DNA of 64,000 bases from an uncultured Sphingobacteriales bacterium (GTDB lineage: Bacteria > Bacteroidota > Bacteroidia > Chitinophagales > Chitinophagaceae), in the NCBI GenBank assembly GCA_937991535.1, contig CALKHN010000122.1, positions 45,648 through 109,647 on the forward strand, read 5' to 3'. Each line of letters opens with the position of its first letter. The first letter of the stretch is position 1. This document shows positions 16,571 through 25,561 of the stretch, in pieces. The notes under the pieces are model-generated. The model saw nothing but the letters and a program-made list of their open reading frames with translations, was not told the DNA's origin and ran no database searches. Made by a program: the position numbers and the translations under genes.

Positions 16571-18154
16571 ATGCGAAAAGTGTTTATTATTACCGCTTTG
16601 ATCTGTATGCTGGTAACAGGTTATTTATCTTATGCGGTAAGTCAGTGGTGGCTGATTATTTTTGTTATGGTGGTTTTGCTTATTGTAATGGGTATTTATG
16701 ATATGGTGCAGATCAAACATTCTATTATGCGTAACTATCCCGTTGTAGGGCGGCTGCGCTACTGGATGGAGGATATACGGCCTAAAATGTATCAATATTT
16801 TATTGAGTCGGATATTGACGGACGTCCTATTAACCGAATTGACCGTTCAACTATATACCAGCGTGCCAAACAGCAAATGGACACCATGCCTTTTGGTACC
16901 CAACTCAATGTGTATGAAGAAGGATATGAATGGCTGAGTCATTCTATTGCACCAAAAGATTTTAATACATTGAATCATGACCCACGAATAGTAGTTGGCA
17001 ACAAAGATTGCCGGCAGCCTTATTCATGCAGCATATTAAATGTGTCGGCTATGAGTTTTGGATCACTTAGTCCCAATGCTATTGAAGCTTTGAATGCCGG
17101 GGCTAAAATTGGAGGATTTGCGCATAATACAGGTGAAGGAGGCATTAGCTCCTATCATCTCAAACACGGGGGTGATATTATATGGCAGATAGGAACAGGA
17201 TATTTTGGTTGCAGGGATGAAGATGGCCGTTTTTCGGCAGAAATATTTAAAAAAAATGTTGAGAGGCCGCAAATTAAAATGGTTGAACTCAAGCTTTCGC
17301 AGGGTGCAAAACCAGGGCATGGCGGCATTTTGCCGGCAAAAAAGAATACCCTTGAAATCGCAGCCATTCGTCATGTACAGCCTGGCACAACGGTTTATTC
17401 ACCACCTTACCATAGTGCGTTTGATTCACCAAAAGAGCTTATACTATTTATACAGCAACTCAGGGAACTCTCAGGTGGCAAACCCACAGGCTTCAAATTG
17501 TGCATTGGAAAAAAAAGTGAATTTGCAGGGATCTGTAAAGCAATGGTTGAATTGGATATGTATCCTGATTTTATTACTGTAGATGGTGGCGAAGGCGGCA
17601 CCGGCGCTGCGCCCCAGGAATTCTCCAATTATGTAGGGGCGCCCTTAATGGACAGCCTTGCTTTTGTACACAATATGCTGGTAGGTTTTGGAATAAGGCA
17701 ACATATTAAAATAATCGCTTCTGGAAAAATTTTGTCGGGATTCCATATATTAAGAGCTATAGCTCTTGGAGCGGATGGTTGTAACAGTGCAAGGGCTATG
17801 ATGATGGCATTGGGTTGTATACAAGCCCTGGTATGTAATACAAACAAATGCCCCACAGGGGTTGCCACACAGGATCCGCAGTTAACAGTTGGATTGGTAG
17901 TAGATGATAAAAAACACAGGGTAGCCAACTATCATGAAGATACCATCAATTCTTTTATAGAACTTACCGGGGCTGCAGGATTGGACGATTACAAACAACT
18001 GACCCGCTCACATATTTACCGCCGTGTATTTATGAATGAAGTAAGAACGTTTGAGGATATTTTTCCATCGCTGCAACCCGGTTGCCTGCCGAATGGCAAT
18101 GTGCCTGAAAAGTATAAGCAGGACATAGAAGCGGCAAGTGCAGACAGGTGGTGA
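16571..18154 (+). CDS. Membrane-anchored FMN-binding glutamate-synthase-family protein
   Basis: 527-residue protein with two N-terminal hydrophobic segments (about residues 4-22 and 28-44) followed by the synthase (FMN-binding) domain of glutamate synthase large subunits. Recognisable GltB-type blocks include VSAMSFGSLSPNAIEALN, GGISSYHLKHGGDIIWQIG, ELKLSQGAKPGHGG and ITVDGGEGGTGAAP. CNTNKCPTGVATQDP supplies cysteines where GltB binds its Fe-S cluster. The glutamine amidotransferase domain and the GXGXG C-terminal domain of true GltB are absent, so this is the stand-alone 'glutamate synthase-related' family, with uncertain substrate. It is divergent from asd; convergence with the CBS protein gene follows. 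Confidence 0.87.
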   Translation: MRKVFIITALICMLVTGYLSYAVSQWWLIIFVMVVLLIVMGIYDMVQIKHSIMRNYPVVGRLRYWMEDIRPKMYQYFIESDIDGRPINRIDRSTIYQRAKQQMDTMPFGTQLNVYEEGYEWLSHSIAPKDFNTLNHDPRIVVGNKDCRQPYSCSILNVSAMSFGSLSPNAIEALNAGAKIGGFAHNTGEGGISSYHLKHGGDIIWQIGTGYFGCRDEDGRFSAEIFKKNVERPQIKMVELKLSQGAKPGHGGILPAKKNTLEIAAIRHVQPGTTVYSPPYHSAFDSPKELILFIQQLRELSGGKPTGFKLCIGKKSEFAGICKAMVELDMYPDFITVDGGEGGTGAAPQEFSNYVGAPLMDSLAFVHNMLVGFGIRQHIKIIASGKILSGFHILRAIALGADGCNSARAMMMALGCIQALVCNTNKCPTGVATQDPQLTVGLVVDDKKHRVANYHEDTINSFIELTGAAGLDDYKQLTRSHIYRRVFMNEVRTFEDIFPSLQPGCLPNGNVPEKYKQDIEAASADRW

Positions 18155-18249
18155 GGAGTGAGATGTTGGGGGTTACAGGTTTCAGAGGACAGGTTGCAGC
18201 CATTCGCCATTGCCTGTTCACCATTCACTATTCACTATGGGGCTTCCCC
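18155..18249. repeat. Word-like degenerate intergenic repeat
   Basis: Convergent gap composed of tgag/ttcag/attcac words. ggttacaggtttcag (18171-18185) recurs exactly at 58551-58565 and 58565-58579 behind leuS, and attcactattcac-type words recur at 50500-50520 and, inverted, at 43420-43450. No coding potential or hairpin of terminator type. Confidence 0.6.
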
Positions 18250-19542
18250 TCATTTTAACCGCTTTATTTTCACCATCTCAATACGGGTGTCGCTTACATT
18301 AATGATATCAAATTCGTAACTGTCAATGATAATTCTTTCCTTAATCTTGGGTATCATTTCGTGATGATGAATGATATAGCCCGAAAGGGTTTCTGATTCT
18401 GTTTCGCCAAAGTAGAGATGATATTTTTTATTTAAATAATCCAACTCAAGTCTTCCTGAAAAAATAAATTCATTTTCAGCTATTTGTTTTTCAACAAATT
18501 TGTCTGTGTCATATTCGTCACGTATTTCACCAAAAATCTCTTCCAGCAAATCTTCCATGGTAATAATGCCTGCGGTACCTCCAAATTCATCCACTACCCA
18601 CGCAATACTTTTTTGCTCTTTGGTGAATTTGCTGATCAGATCCATGGCGCTCATGCTTTCGGGAACAGCCGGAATGGGCAATAAAATAGATTGTATACCG
18701 GAAGGATTTTTAAAAAGTTCAATCTGGTGAATATATCCCCGGATATTATCAATATTATTTTCATATACTACCAGCCTGCTTAATTTGGTGTCAATGAATT
18801 TTTCCCTTACGTTATTAATTGATGTATTTATCTCAACAGATTCAATCTCTTTCCGGGGTATCAGGCACTGGCGTATTTTAACGGAAGGAAGCTGTAGTGC
18901 ATTCTCAAAAAGCTGGGTATTCATGTCATGAGTACCATCCGACTGATCTTTGTGCTGCTGAATAAAATATTCAAGATCAACGGGCGAAATAGCGGCTTTT
19001 TTTTGATCCGATATCCTGATATTAAATAAATAGGTGAGGATCCATTCGGAGATGCTGATAAAAAAAGATGCAACCGGATAGAGAATGCTATGAAAAAAAT
19101 CAAGTATACCTAACTGTGCAAAAATAGATAATACAGAATCATTCTTGGCCCTGAATAAAGCTTTAAAAGAAAATTGAACAACAAGTAAAATCAATGTAGA
19201 AATTAAAGTTTCAAAAATCAATCTCAGGTATTTTACATATGCAGAAAACGATGCGGCAAGATGCATTTCGATCCAGTCCCACAACGGCGAAAGAAATTCT
19301 CCTACAAGCAATCCATAAATCACTACTGCCAGGCTAAATCCTACTAAAGTAGTTCCAATAAATTTTACCGGCTGCTCCAGTAATTGCGATAATATTCTGC
19401 CACTGCGCAACCCTTGTTTTCTTTTGAGTTCAAAAGAAAATTTATTGGCGGACACAAATGCCACTTCAATACCGGCAAAAAAACCAACCAGTAGTAAGGT
19501 TAAAATAATACCCACTAATTTTAATATATCAACATCAGCCAT
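18250..19542 (-). CDS. CNNM/CBS-domain membrane protein (hemolysin C/CorC family)
   Basis: 430-residue inner-membrane protein. Residues 1-175 form the CNNM (DUF21) membrane region with about four hydrophobic segments, beginning LKLVGIILTLLLVGFFAGIEVAFV. Two CBS domains follow: the first contains QCLIPRKEIESVEI, the second ends with WVVDEFGGTAGIITMEDLLE, the family's best-conserved CBS block. A C-terminal CorC_HlyC (transporter-associated) domain reads DEYDTDKFVEKQI onward. Homologues are implicated in Mg/Co efflux; 'hemolysin' is a historic name. GldE belongs to the same superfamily, but this sequence and setting do not specifically indicate GldE. Start ATG 19542 gives the expected membrane N-terminus. 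Confidence 0.88.
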   Translation of the reverse strand: MADVDILKLVGIILTLLLVGFFAGIEVAFVSANKFSFELKRKQGLRSGRILSQLLEQPVKFIGTTLVGFSLAVVIYGLLVGEFLSPLWDWIEMHLAASFSAYVKYLRLIFETLISTLILLVVQFSFKALFRAKNDSVLSIFAQLGILDFFHSILYPVASFFISISEWILTYLFNIRISDQKKAAISPVDLEYFIQQHKDQSDGTHDMNTQLFENALQLPSVKIRQCLIPRKEIESVEINTSINNVREKFIDTKLSRLVVYENNIDNIRGYIHQIELFKNPSGIQSILLPIPAVPESMSAMDLISKFTKEQKSIAWVVDEFGGTAGIITMEDLLEEIFGEIRDEYDTDKFVEKQIAENEFIFSGRLELDYLNKKYHLYFGETESETLSGYIIHHHEMIPKIKERIIIDSYEFDIINVSDTRIEMVKIKRLK

Positions 19543-19755
19543 ACATCTTCAAATATAATAAATTGATTAATAATTGTTTAATAAGAAGAAATGTAAATCT
19601 TGCTATTATTACATTTAAGATTATTACAATGTATTGTCTTCATAATATAAATACAACGGAGCCAGGAGGTATATAGTGTTCGGGGAAAAGCCAGCATTAT
19701 TTATTGAATATTATTATACAAACATTTATTATTATAGGTATAGGTGAATTGTTTG

Positions 19756-20322
19756 TTATAGGATAGCTGTGACTATCTTTTCTGCCTCCCGGCAAGCCTG
19801 TTCCAGGCGGTTATTTATGATAATATAATTAAAATGATCTTTGAACGATAGCTCGTAAGAGGCTTTGTTTACTCTTGCTTTAAGTGATTCGTTTGTTTCC
19901 GTTCCTCTGTGCTCGAGCCTGTTCTTTAATTCTTTTACAGAGGGGGGTTGAATGAAAATAGAAAAAGAAGATTCAGGATAACGGCGTTGTATGTGTAATG
20001 CGCCTTTTACATCAATATCCAGTACTGGTATTTTTCCTGTTTTCCAAATGCGTTCCAGCTCAGCTTGTAAAGTGCCATAATATTTTCCTTCGTATACCAT
20101 TTCCCATTCAACAAATTCGTTAAATTGGATTTTTTGCTGGAATATTTCCTTACTCAGAAAATAATAATCTTTACCGTTTTGTTCATTCTCTCTTGGCGCC
20201 CGGGTAGTGGCAGATACAGAAAATGAAAGTTGATGAGGATATTTTTCCAGCAGGTAATGTACAATGGTGGTTTTACCTGCACCTGAAGGGGCTGTAATAA
20301 TAATGATCTTATTTTGATTCAT
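19756..20322 (-). CDS. gmk: Guanylate kinase
   Basis: Phosphorylates GMP to GDP with ATP, essential for guanine nucleotide supply. 188 residues, the usual length. The P-loop APSGAGKT is at residues 11-18. The GMP-binding region follows with FSVSATTRAPRENEQNGKDYYF (residues 34-55), and the lid region FIQPPSVKELKNRLEHRGTE lies around residues 126-145. Encoded 58 bp downstream of murA in the same direction, so the two are probably cotranscribed from the promoter upstream of murA. Nothing unusual in composition or length. Confidence 0.96.
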   Translation of the reverse strand: MNQNKIIIITAPSGAGKTTIVHYLLEKYPHQLSFSVSATTRAPRENEQNGKDYYFLSKEIFQQKIQFNEFVEWEMVYEGKYYGTLQAELERIWKTGKIPVLDIDVKGALHIQRRYPESSFSIFIQPPSVKELKNRLEHRGTETNESLKARVNKASYELSFKDHFNYIIINNRLEQACREAEKIVTAIL

Positions 20323-20380
20323 ATTTTTTGAAAACGGGTTATACCAGGGAAATTCCAGTATATAAAATTTACCATTGATT

Positions 20381-21685
20381 TTAAATGCGTTTTATTTGCG
20401 CACCCAACTTTTCTAGTCGTTTATCAATATATTGATATCCTCTGTCTATTTGTTCAATATTCTGGATGATGCTTTTGCCTTCAGCGCTTAGCGCTGCAAT
20501 GAGTAATGCAACGCCGGCACGAATGTCGGGACTACTCATGGTGATGCCACGAAGATGGTGTTCCCTTCCCAATCCTATTACCGCTGCCCTGTGCGGATCG
20601 CAAAGAATGATTTGCGCACCCATGTCTATAAGTTTGTCAACAAAGAACAAACGGCTCTCGAACATCTTCTGATGAACAAGTACTGAACCTTTAGCCTGTG
20701 TAGCCACCACTAATATTATGCTTAGTAAATCGGGTGTAAATCCAGGCCAGGGATGATCATAAATGGTCATTACCGAACCATCCAGAAATGTTTGGATTTC
20801 ATAAATTTCCTGTTCAGGAATATGAATATCATCACCATTGCATTCTATTTCAATACCCAATTGCCGGAATTTTTCGGGTATTTGCCCTAAATGCGCTATA
20901 CCTGCATTTTTTATGGTAATGTCGCTTCGGGTCATAGCTGCCATTCCTATAAAGGAACCCACTTCAATCATATCAGGTAACATGGTATGCGTTGTTCCAC
21001 TTAATTGATCCACGCCTTCAATAGTAAGCAAATTGGAGCTTACACCTGTAATGCGGGCTCCCATCCGGTTCAACATCCTGCACAATTGCTGTACATAAGG
21101 TTCGCATGCAGCATTGTAAATAGTAGTAGTTCCTTCTGCCAAAACGGCGGCCATCACAATATTGGCTGTTCCTGTTACAGAAGGTTCATCAAGCAACATA
21201 TCCGCGCCTCTCAAAGAAGGCGCGTTGAGGTGAAAGAATCCATCCTGGTGATGATAATCGAATTGTACGCCTAATTTTTCAAAACCAATAATATGGGTGT
21301 CCAAACGTCTTCTTCCAATTTTATCGCCTCCCGGCTTTGGAATAAACGCTTTTTTAAATCTGGCGAGCAGGGGACCAGCCAGCATGACAGAGCCACGCAA
21401 CCTACCGCTTTTTTTACGGTAGGTTTCGCTATGCAGGTAATCAATATTTATGTTATCCGCCCTAAAAGAACAGGAATGCCGGTTATGACGTTCGATTTTT
21501 ACATTCATTTCACCCAGCAACTCTATCAGCAGGTTCACATCCAGTATGTCAGGTATGTTGTGTACGGTTATCTTTTCAGAGGTGAGTAATACGGCACTAA
21601 TAATTTGCAGCGCCTCATTTTTAGCGCCCTGTGGCATTATTTCACCTTTAAGTTTTTTTCCGCCTGTTACTTCAAATGAATGCAT
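20381..21685 (-). CDS. murA: UDP-N-acetylglucosamine 1-carboxyvinyltransferase with Asp at the catalytic-Cys position
   Basis: First committed step of peptidoglycan synthesis: transfers enolpyruvate from PEP to UDP-GlcNAc in the cytoplasm. 434 residues with the inside-out EPSP-synthase fold. QGAKNEAL (Lys22, Asn23) is at the UDP-GlcNAc/PEP site and EVGSFIGMAAMTRSD is a conserved late block. In the mobile loop, where E. coli has Cys115 in PGGCAIGAR, this protein reads KPGGDKIGRRRLD, with Asp121. Cys-to-Asp at this site is known from Mycobacterium and Chlamydia to keep activity while abolishing covalent modification by fosfomycin. Cotranscribed with gmk; a promoter element lies immediately upstream. 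Confidence 0.95.
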   Translation of the reverse strand: MHSFEVTGGKKLKGEIMPQGAKNEALQIISAVLLTSEKITVHNIPDILDVNLLIELLGEMNVKIERHNRHSCSFRADNINIDYLHSETYRKKSGRLRGSVMLAGPLLARFKKAFIPKPGGDKIGRRRLDTHIIGFEKLGVQFDYHHQDGFFHLNAPSLRGADMLLDEPSVTGTANIVMAAVLAEGTTTIYNAACEPYVQQLCRMLNRMGARITGVSSNLLTIEGVDQLSGTTHTMLPDMIEVGSFIGMAAMTRSDITIKNAGIAHLGQIPEKFRQLGIEIECNGDDIHIPEQEIYEIQTFLDGSVMTIYDHPWPGFTPDLLSIILVVATQAKGSVLVHQKMFESRLFFVDKLIDMGAQIILCDPHRAAVIGLGREHHLRGITMSSPDIRAGVALLIAALSAEGKSIIQNIEQIDRGYQYIDKRLEKLGAQIKRI

Positions 21686-21702
21686 ATTTCATACAATGAG
21701 TG

Positions 21703-21710
21703 CAAATATA
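21703..21710 (-). promoter_or_regulatory. Bacteroidetes-type -7 element for murA-gmk
   Basis: Minus-strand TATATTTG matches TAnnTTTG and lies 18 bp upstream of the murA start, squeezed between it and the terminator of the DUF4290 gene. This implies that murA-gmk has its own promoter. Confidence 0.55.
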
Positions 21711-21711
21711 A

Positions 21712-21743
21712 AACCCCGGCAGTTTGTTCACATAGCCGGGGTT
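21712..21743 (-). terminator. Terminator of the DUF4290 gene
   Basis: Perfect 9-bp GC-rich stem (21712-21720 with 21735-21743) with a 14-nt loop, 22 bp after the DUF4290 stop on the minus strand and followed by a T-rich stretch. It separates this gene from murA. Confidence 0.75.
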
Positions 21744-21765
21744 CTTTATTTTTAGGATTACCAGT

Positions 21766-22452
21766 TTATTTAAATCTTTTTTTATAATGTTTCCCGCTCT
21801 TACCATTGCGGTCGTTACGTTCGTTTCGACCTCCGCCCCCATTATTGCGTTGCTGGTAACCACCCTTACCTCCTCCACGCTGAAAACGATTGCCATCCCT
21901 GTTGTCTCTTTCCCGGTAAGCTTTTACAAATGGAGTATTGGTAAATTCAAGCTTTCCATCGGTAATCGCGTTTAATTCGCTACGGATAGCATCATCATGC
22001 ACCAGTTCCTTATGCCATGTGTTGTAAGCCAGTTTCATATAATAGGCGATGGAATTCGCAAAGCCCGATCGCTTTTCCGGGTTTTCTTCCTTCAGCGCCT
22101 TATTGATGACCAACTCAAGATTTTTTCCGAGATGGGAATACTTTGGATATTTTTTAGGGTAAGCTAATACCTGGGGCCTGGTTTTCAAAGTTTCCCTGGT
22201 GGGAATAGGGTATGGACTATCAACATCAAGTTTAAAGTCGGATATTAAAAAAAGATGATCCCATAACTTATGCCGGAAATCTTCTACATTTTTAAGATGT
22301 GGATTCAGAAAACCCATCAGCTCAATCAGCGCATGAGCATTTTTTTGCCTTTTATCCCTGTCCTCAATCGTTATTACGTAGTCAATCATCTTCTGAATAT
22401 GGCGTCCATATTCCTTCATGATAAGATGATTCCTTGTTGTATTGTATTCCAT
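21766..22452 (-). CDS. DUF4290 family protein with Arg/Gly-rich tail
   Basis: Bacteroidetes-specific conserved protein, 228 residues from the ATG complementary to 22450-22452. That start gives MEYNTTRNHLIMKEYGRHIQ, the family's usual N-terminus; seven more in-frame codons upstream are possible but not family-like. Residues 1-170 are the helical DUF4290 domain (IEDRDKRQKNAHALIELM, HKLWDHLFLISDFKLDVDSP, YPKYSHLGKNLE). The last ~45 residues are a low-complexity Gly/Asn/Arg/Lys tail with GGYQQRNNGGGG and ending KHYKKRFK, which looks like an RNA-binding or disordered tail. Function is unknown. Its place directly upstream of murA is consistent with cell-envelope context. Confidence 0.88.
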   Translation of the reverse strand: MEYNTTRNHLIMKEYGRHIQKMIDYVITIEDRDKRQKNAHALIELMGFLNPHLKNVEDFRHKLWDHLFLISDFKLDVDSPYPIPTRETLKTRPQVLAYPKKYPKYSHLGKNLELVINKALKEENPEKRSGFANSIAYYMKLAYNTWHKELVHDDAIRSELNAITDGKLEFTNTPFVKAYRERDNRDGNRFQRGGGKGGYQQRNNGGGGRNERNDRNGKSGKHYKKRFK

Positions 22453-22480
22453 ATGTAAATTCAATGTTGACAAAAATACG

Positions 22481-22516
22481 AAAGAGTTGGCAACTTTTGG
22501 GGTATACCAACTCTTT
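22481..22516 (-). terminator. Terminator of the T9SS cargo gene
   Basis: Perfect 10-bp stem (22481-22490 with 22507-22516) with a 16-nt loop, beginning 33 bp after the stop of the secreted-protein gene on the minus strand; T-rich sequence follows in both directions. Confidence 0.6.
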
Positions 22517-22549
22517 TATGAGGATTATGCGATTGTACCGGTACAAGCC

Positions 22550-23818
22550 CTACCTGATGAGCAAACGGCTTATATGCTGACTTCTTGTAGCAGTATTGGT
22601 TACAAGTACGAAATATAGCCCGGGCTGGTACCTTTTTATAAAGGTGAGCTTATATTGCCGTCCACCGTTTGGAGATATATTGCTTCTTTCCATTACCTGA
22701 CCCATACTGTTTACGAGGTTAACCTGCAGGTTATGTTTTTGTATACTGCTGAACTGCAGGGTAATTTCTTTTTCTGCAGGGTTAGGAAAGATGCTGAATT
22801 CAGATTGTTGCAAAGATTCTATATTAACCGAGGTGAGCGCAGAATACTGCACTTTTCCCCCGGCATCCGTTTGCTTTAAACGGAAATAAATTTTGCCGTT
22901 AACTGATGCCGGAACAGCATAATCAAACTCATATTTCACAACAGTGCTGCTGGTGGCCGGCATTTGGCTTTGCATGGTGCCAATACTGCTAAAATCGGAA
23001 CCATTAATGCTTACTTCCGGCGTATATACGATATTGTTCTCTTCCCTTTCTTTTATCCAGGTTAATTCAATATTGCTGTTATTGGTTTTACGCGCCGAAA
23101 ATGTAAGCTTTCCTTCAGCCAGAACACTCATAGGGCAATAGGTATAGGTGGTGCCAATCGTTACCTGTGTATTGAGGGTAACAATTCTTTGCGTGTATCT
23201 TCCTCCAAAGCCTTGTGCTAAAAGAGATGCCAGTACATCGTATTTGAATTTGATTGATCCTGTGCCAGTAAATTCTCCAAAATCCGAGGGAGCAATGGAT
23301 TGAGTAAAAACACGAGGCGTAGAGGGGCTGGATAAAGGTTCAGTTGGCGCTGCCTGTATTTTCCCCCAGGCGTTAGAATAATCATCGTTTGGTCCGTTAC
23401 TGGCCCATGGTGGCGTACTGGTTTCTACAGCAGGATTATCGCTGGCGCCAATGGTGATATTGTTATATACTATGGTTGTATCCAGCATAATTCCCGACCC
23501 TAATCCCGGACCTCTTATATAATCAGTTCTGTAGTAAGTAATTTTATATGTTATTATCGCACCTACATCATTCACTACTTCAAGTATAGCATTTCCTAAG
23601 GTTGATATAGTGAGATCCGCACTCATAAGGGTACCCAGTGAGGGATCGAATTTGTAGGGATAATAAAGGGAATCCGATAAACTGGCAAGATTGGTAGTAT
23701 AAGAATAAGTTACGGATTGCAGTGGCCCCCCATTGGGGCATTGTGCCTGGGATACCTTATTCAAGTTCAGCAAAGCATATACTACAACTAAGCAAATGCG
23801 TAGAATTCTAAGCCTCAT
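22550..23818 (-). CDS. Secreted protein with type IX secretion C-terminal sorting domain
   Basis: 422-residue exported protein. An N-terminal signal peptide (MRLRILRICLVVVYALLNL... cleaved near AQC) directs Sec export. The last ~80 residues are a T9SS type A sorting domain, with FSIFPNPAEKEITLQF, LVNSMGQVMERSN and a YQPGLYFVLVT block before a basic C-terminus. These signals send the protein through the type IX machinery of gliding Bacteroidetes to the surface or medium. The intervening ~300 residues are beta-rich and Ser/Thr/Asn-rich, with an FSARKTNNSNIELTW segment typical of the fibronectin-like spacer before such tails. The cargo part is not recognisable and no enzyme motif is visible. Confidence 0.85.
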   Translation of the reverse strand: MRLRILRICLVVVYALLNLNKVSQAQCPNGGPLQSVTYSYTTNLASLSDSLYYPYKFDPSLGTLMSADLTISTLGNAILEVVNDVGAIITYKITYYRTDYIRGPGLGSGIMLDTTIVYNNITIGASDNPAVETSTPPWASNGPNDDYSNAWGKIQAAPTEPLSSPSTPRVFTQSIAPSDFGEFTGTGSIKFKYDVLASLLAQGFGGRYTQRIVTLNTQVTIGTTYTYCPMSVLAEGKLTFSARKTNNSNIELTWIKEREENNIVYTPEVSINGSDFSSIGTMQSQMPATSSTVVKYEFDYAVPASVNGKIYFRLKQTDAGGKVQYSALTSVNIESLQQSEFSIFPNPAEKEITLQFSSIQKHNLQVNLVNSMGQVMERSNISPNGGRQYKLTFIKRYQPGLYFVLVTNTATRSQHISRLLIR

Positions 23819-23927
23819 AGGTATGAATTTAAGTTTACAAAAGGTTTGGATATAAAGGAAATCATTTTGAATATTGCCGGTATCACATCTCCATCAACGA
23901 TATTTTACCAGAAATAAGCAAGCAGAT

Positions 23928-23935
23928 TACCTTTG
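23928..23935 (+). promoter_or_regulatory. Bacteroidetes-type -7 element for the glycosyltransferase gene
   Basis: TACCTTTG matches TAnnTTTG, 103 bp before the ATG at 24038, in the divergent gap with the secreted-protein gene. TTTT rather than TTTG is found near the -33 position. Confidence 0.45.
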
Positions 23936-24037
23936 CAATAATACACTAATAATAACGCCAGGCATGCCTGATAATTACTTTGTAAAGTCATCTGGAATAA
24001 CATTTAAAAATGTGTTTATTTTAATCAATTGAAAATC

Positions 24038-25120
24038 ATGAAAGTGATCATATACGGGGGTGTTGACTTTTTACCAAAGGAGAAAAGTTTTGAGAGGTTT
24101 GTTCATCATATTCTTTACCGGCTTTGCATACAGTACAATTCTGATTCCTTCATTTTTTTATCCTGTGGTAAAAATTCTCCTTTGCATTACAATAATTTGT
24201 CTGTTTCTGTGGCTGTTCCGTTTTTTGCAAGGCCTGTAAGCAAGGTATGGTGCAATAATAAAGTGGTATCGGCAATTAAAAAAAGCGGAGCAGATATATT
24301 GATTTCGCTCAACGATCGTCTGGTGCCAACGCTTATACATCAAATCCTTATCATATCCGGCACTACTGATATCAAAACAATAAAAGCTGCCGCCAGGTAT
24401 TTGAATAGCGGTAAACGATGCAGTATCATTATTTCATCGGCTTTAATGAAAGAAAAGCTGGTTAAAAAAATCTTACCGGAATCCGCCGTGTTTGTATTGC
24501 CACAGGCTCCTGGTTTAATGTATCAACCTGTTGACTGGGAGAAAAGAGAAACGGTAAAAAGTAAATACACAACCGGCAGGGAATATTTTTTGATCCCAGT
24601 ATCATCCATGCCCTATCATCATATCATCAATACATTAAAGGCCTTCTCCCAATTCAAAAAATGGCAACAAACTAATATGCAGCTCATTTTATGGGGAAGC
24701 CTTTTGTATGATAAAAGAGTAAAGGATTTGCTGCAAACATACAAATACCGGGATGATGTAAAGGTCATAGGAAATACGGATAATGAGGCCGGTTATGCAG
24801 CCGCGGTGGCATCGTGTATGGCGATGATTTATTTGCCTGCCGCTGATGAAACAGCCATTGTACTGGCGGAGGCGATGCAATGCGGGACACCTGTTATTAC
24901 TGCCAAAACGGGCGCCCTTTCCGAAACAGGTGGTGATGCCGTGTTGTATTGCAACCCCGCGGATATTAAAGACCTTGCCGGCAGCATGATGAAACTGTAT
25001 AAAGATGAAAAATTGAGACGTTCACTGATCAGCAAGGGGCTGGAGCGGGTTTCGCCGCTTAATGAAACAACTGCAATGGAGATGCTTTCGCATTATATTC
25101 GTCAGGTAGTTACCACATAA
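24038..25120 (+). CDS. GT4-type family 1 glycosyltransferase
   Basis: Predicted cytoplasmic retaining glycosyltransferase of the GT-B fold, 360 residues. The ATG at 24038 is preferred over an in-frame TTG at 24029; it gives MKVIIYGGVDFLP. The C-terminal half has the GT4 layout: VIGNTDNEAGYAAAVASCMA, then the E-x7-E-like region DETAIVLAEAMQCGTPVITA near residue 270, GGDAVLYCNPADIKDLA, and a closing helix. The N-terminal half is poorly conserved and lacks the usual GG-rich donor loop at its very start. Donor and acceptor are unknown; possible roles are surface polysaccharide or glycan synthesis, although no polysaccharide cluster adjoins it. Confidence 0.8.
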   Translation: MKVIIYGGVDFLPKEKSFERFVHHILYRLCIQYNSDSFIFLSCGKNSPLHYNNLSVSVAVPFFARPVSKVWCNNKVVSAIKKSGADILISLNDRLVPTLIHQILIISGTTDIKTIKAAARYLNSGKRCSIIISSALMKEKLVKKILPESAVFVLPQAPGLMYQPVDWEKRETVKSKYTTGREYFLIPVSSMPYHHIINTLKAFSQFKKWQQTNMQLILWGSLLYDKRVKDLLQTYKYRDDVKVIGNTDNEAGYAAAVASCMAMIYLPAADETAIVLAEAMQCGTPVITAKTGALSETGGDAVLYCNPADIKDLAGSMMKLYKDEKLRRSLISKGLERVSPLNETTAMEMLSHYIRQVVTT

Positions 25121-25127
25121 ATCCACT

Positions 25128-25135
25128 TACCTTTG
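25128..25135 (+). promoter_or_regulatory. Bacteroidetes-type -7 element for gldC
   Basis: TACCTTTG matches TAnnTTTG, 24 bp before the gldC ATG, overlapping the short gap after the glycosyltransferase gene; gldC can thus be expressed independently of it. Confidence 0.5.
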
Positions 25136-25158
25136 CATAATTTTATACATCATCAACC

Positions 25159-25497
25159 ATGGAACAATCCAAAATTACTATTGACGTTACACTTGATCCG
25201 GAAAAAATTCCACAACAAATTTCATGGAATGCCAGTAGCAGCAGCGCTAAAGATATACAGCATGCAAAAGCTATGATACTGGCTTTTTGGGACGGGCAGG
25301 AGAAATCGGCCTTACGAATTGATTTGTGGACCAAAGAAATGATGGTAGATGAGATGGGCGACTTTTTCTACCAAACGCTCATAACGATGGCAGACACCTA
25401 CCGGAGGGCTACGGGTCAAACTGAACTGGTGGAAGCGATTAAATTATTCGCGAAGGATTTTTATAATAAATCGCGTGAGCTTTTGGAAAAAAGCTGA
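25159..25497 (+). CDS. gldC: Gliding motility protein GldC
   Basis: Small soluble protein of 112 residues, the normal GldC size. The N-terminal SKITIDVTLDPEKIPQQISW and the central ALRIDLWTKEMMVDEMGDFF and YQTLITMADTYRRATG blocks are characteristic. In Flavobacterium johnsoniae GldC is associated with gliding but is not strictly required, and its biochemical role is not known. It is followed by yqeY-like and cvpA-like genes on the same strand, which probably form one transcript. Together with gldH elsewhere in the window and a T9SS cargo protein, it points to gliding/T9SS ability, though the core gldKLMN and spr genes are not in this window. Confidence 0.93.
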   Translation: MEQSKITIDVTLDPEKIPQQISWNASSSSAKDIQHAKAMILAFWDGQEKSALRIDLWTKEMMVDEMGDFFYQTLITMADTYRRATGQTELVEAIKLFAKDFYNKSRELLEKS

Positions 25498-25561
25498 ACG
25501 ATATAAAATGCATGTTTACATTTTACTTAAAACAACTTGTTTAATATAAACACATATCAAT

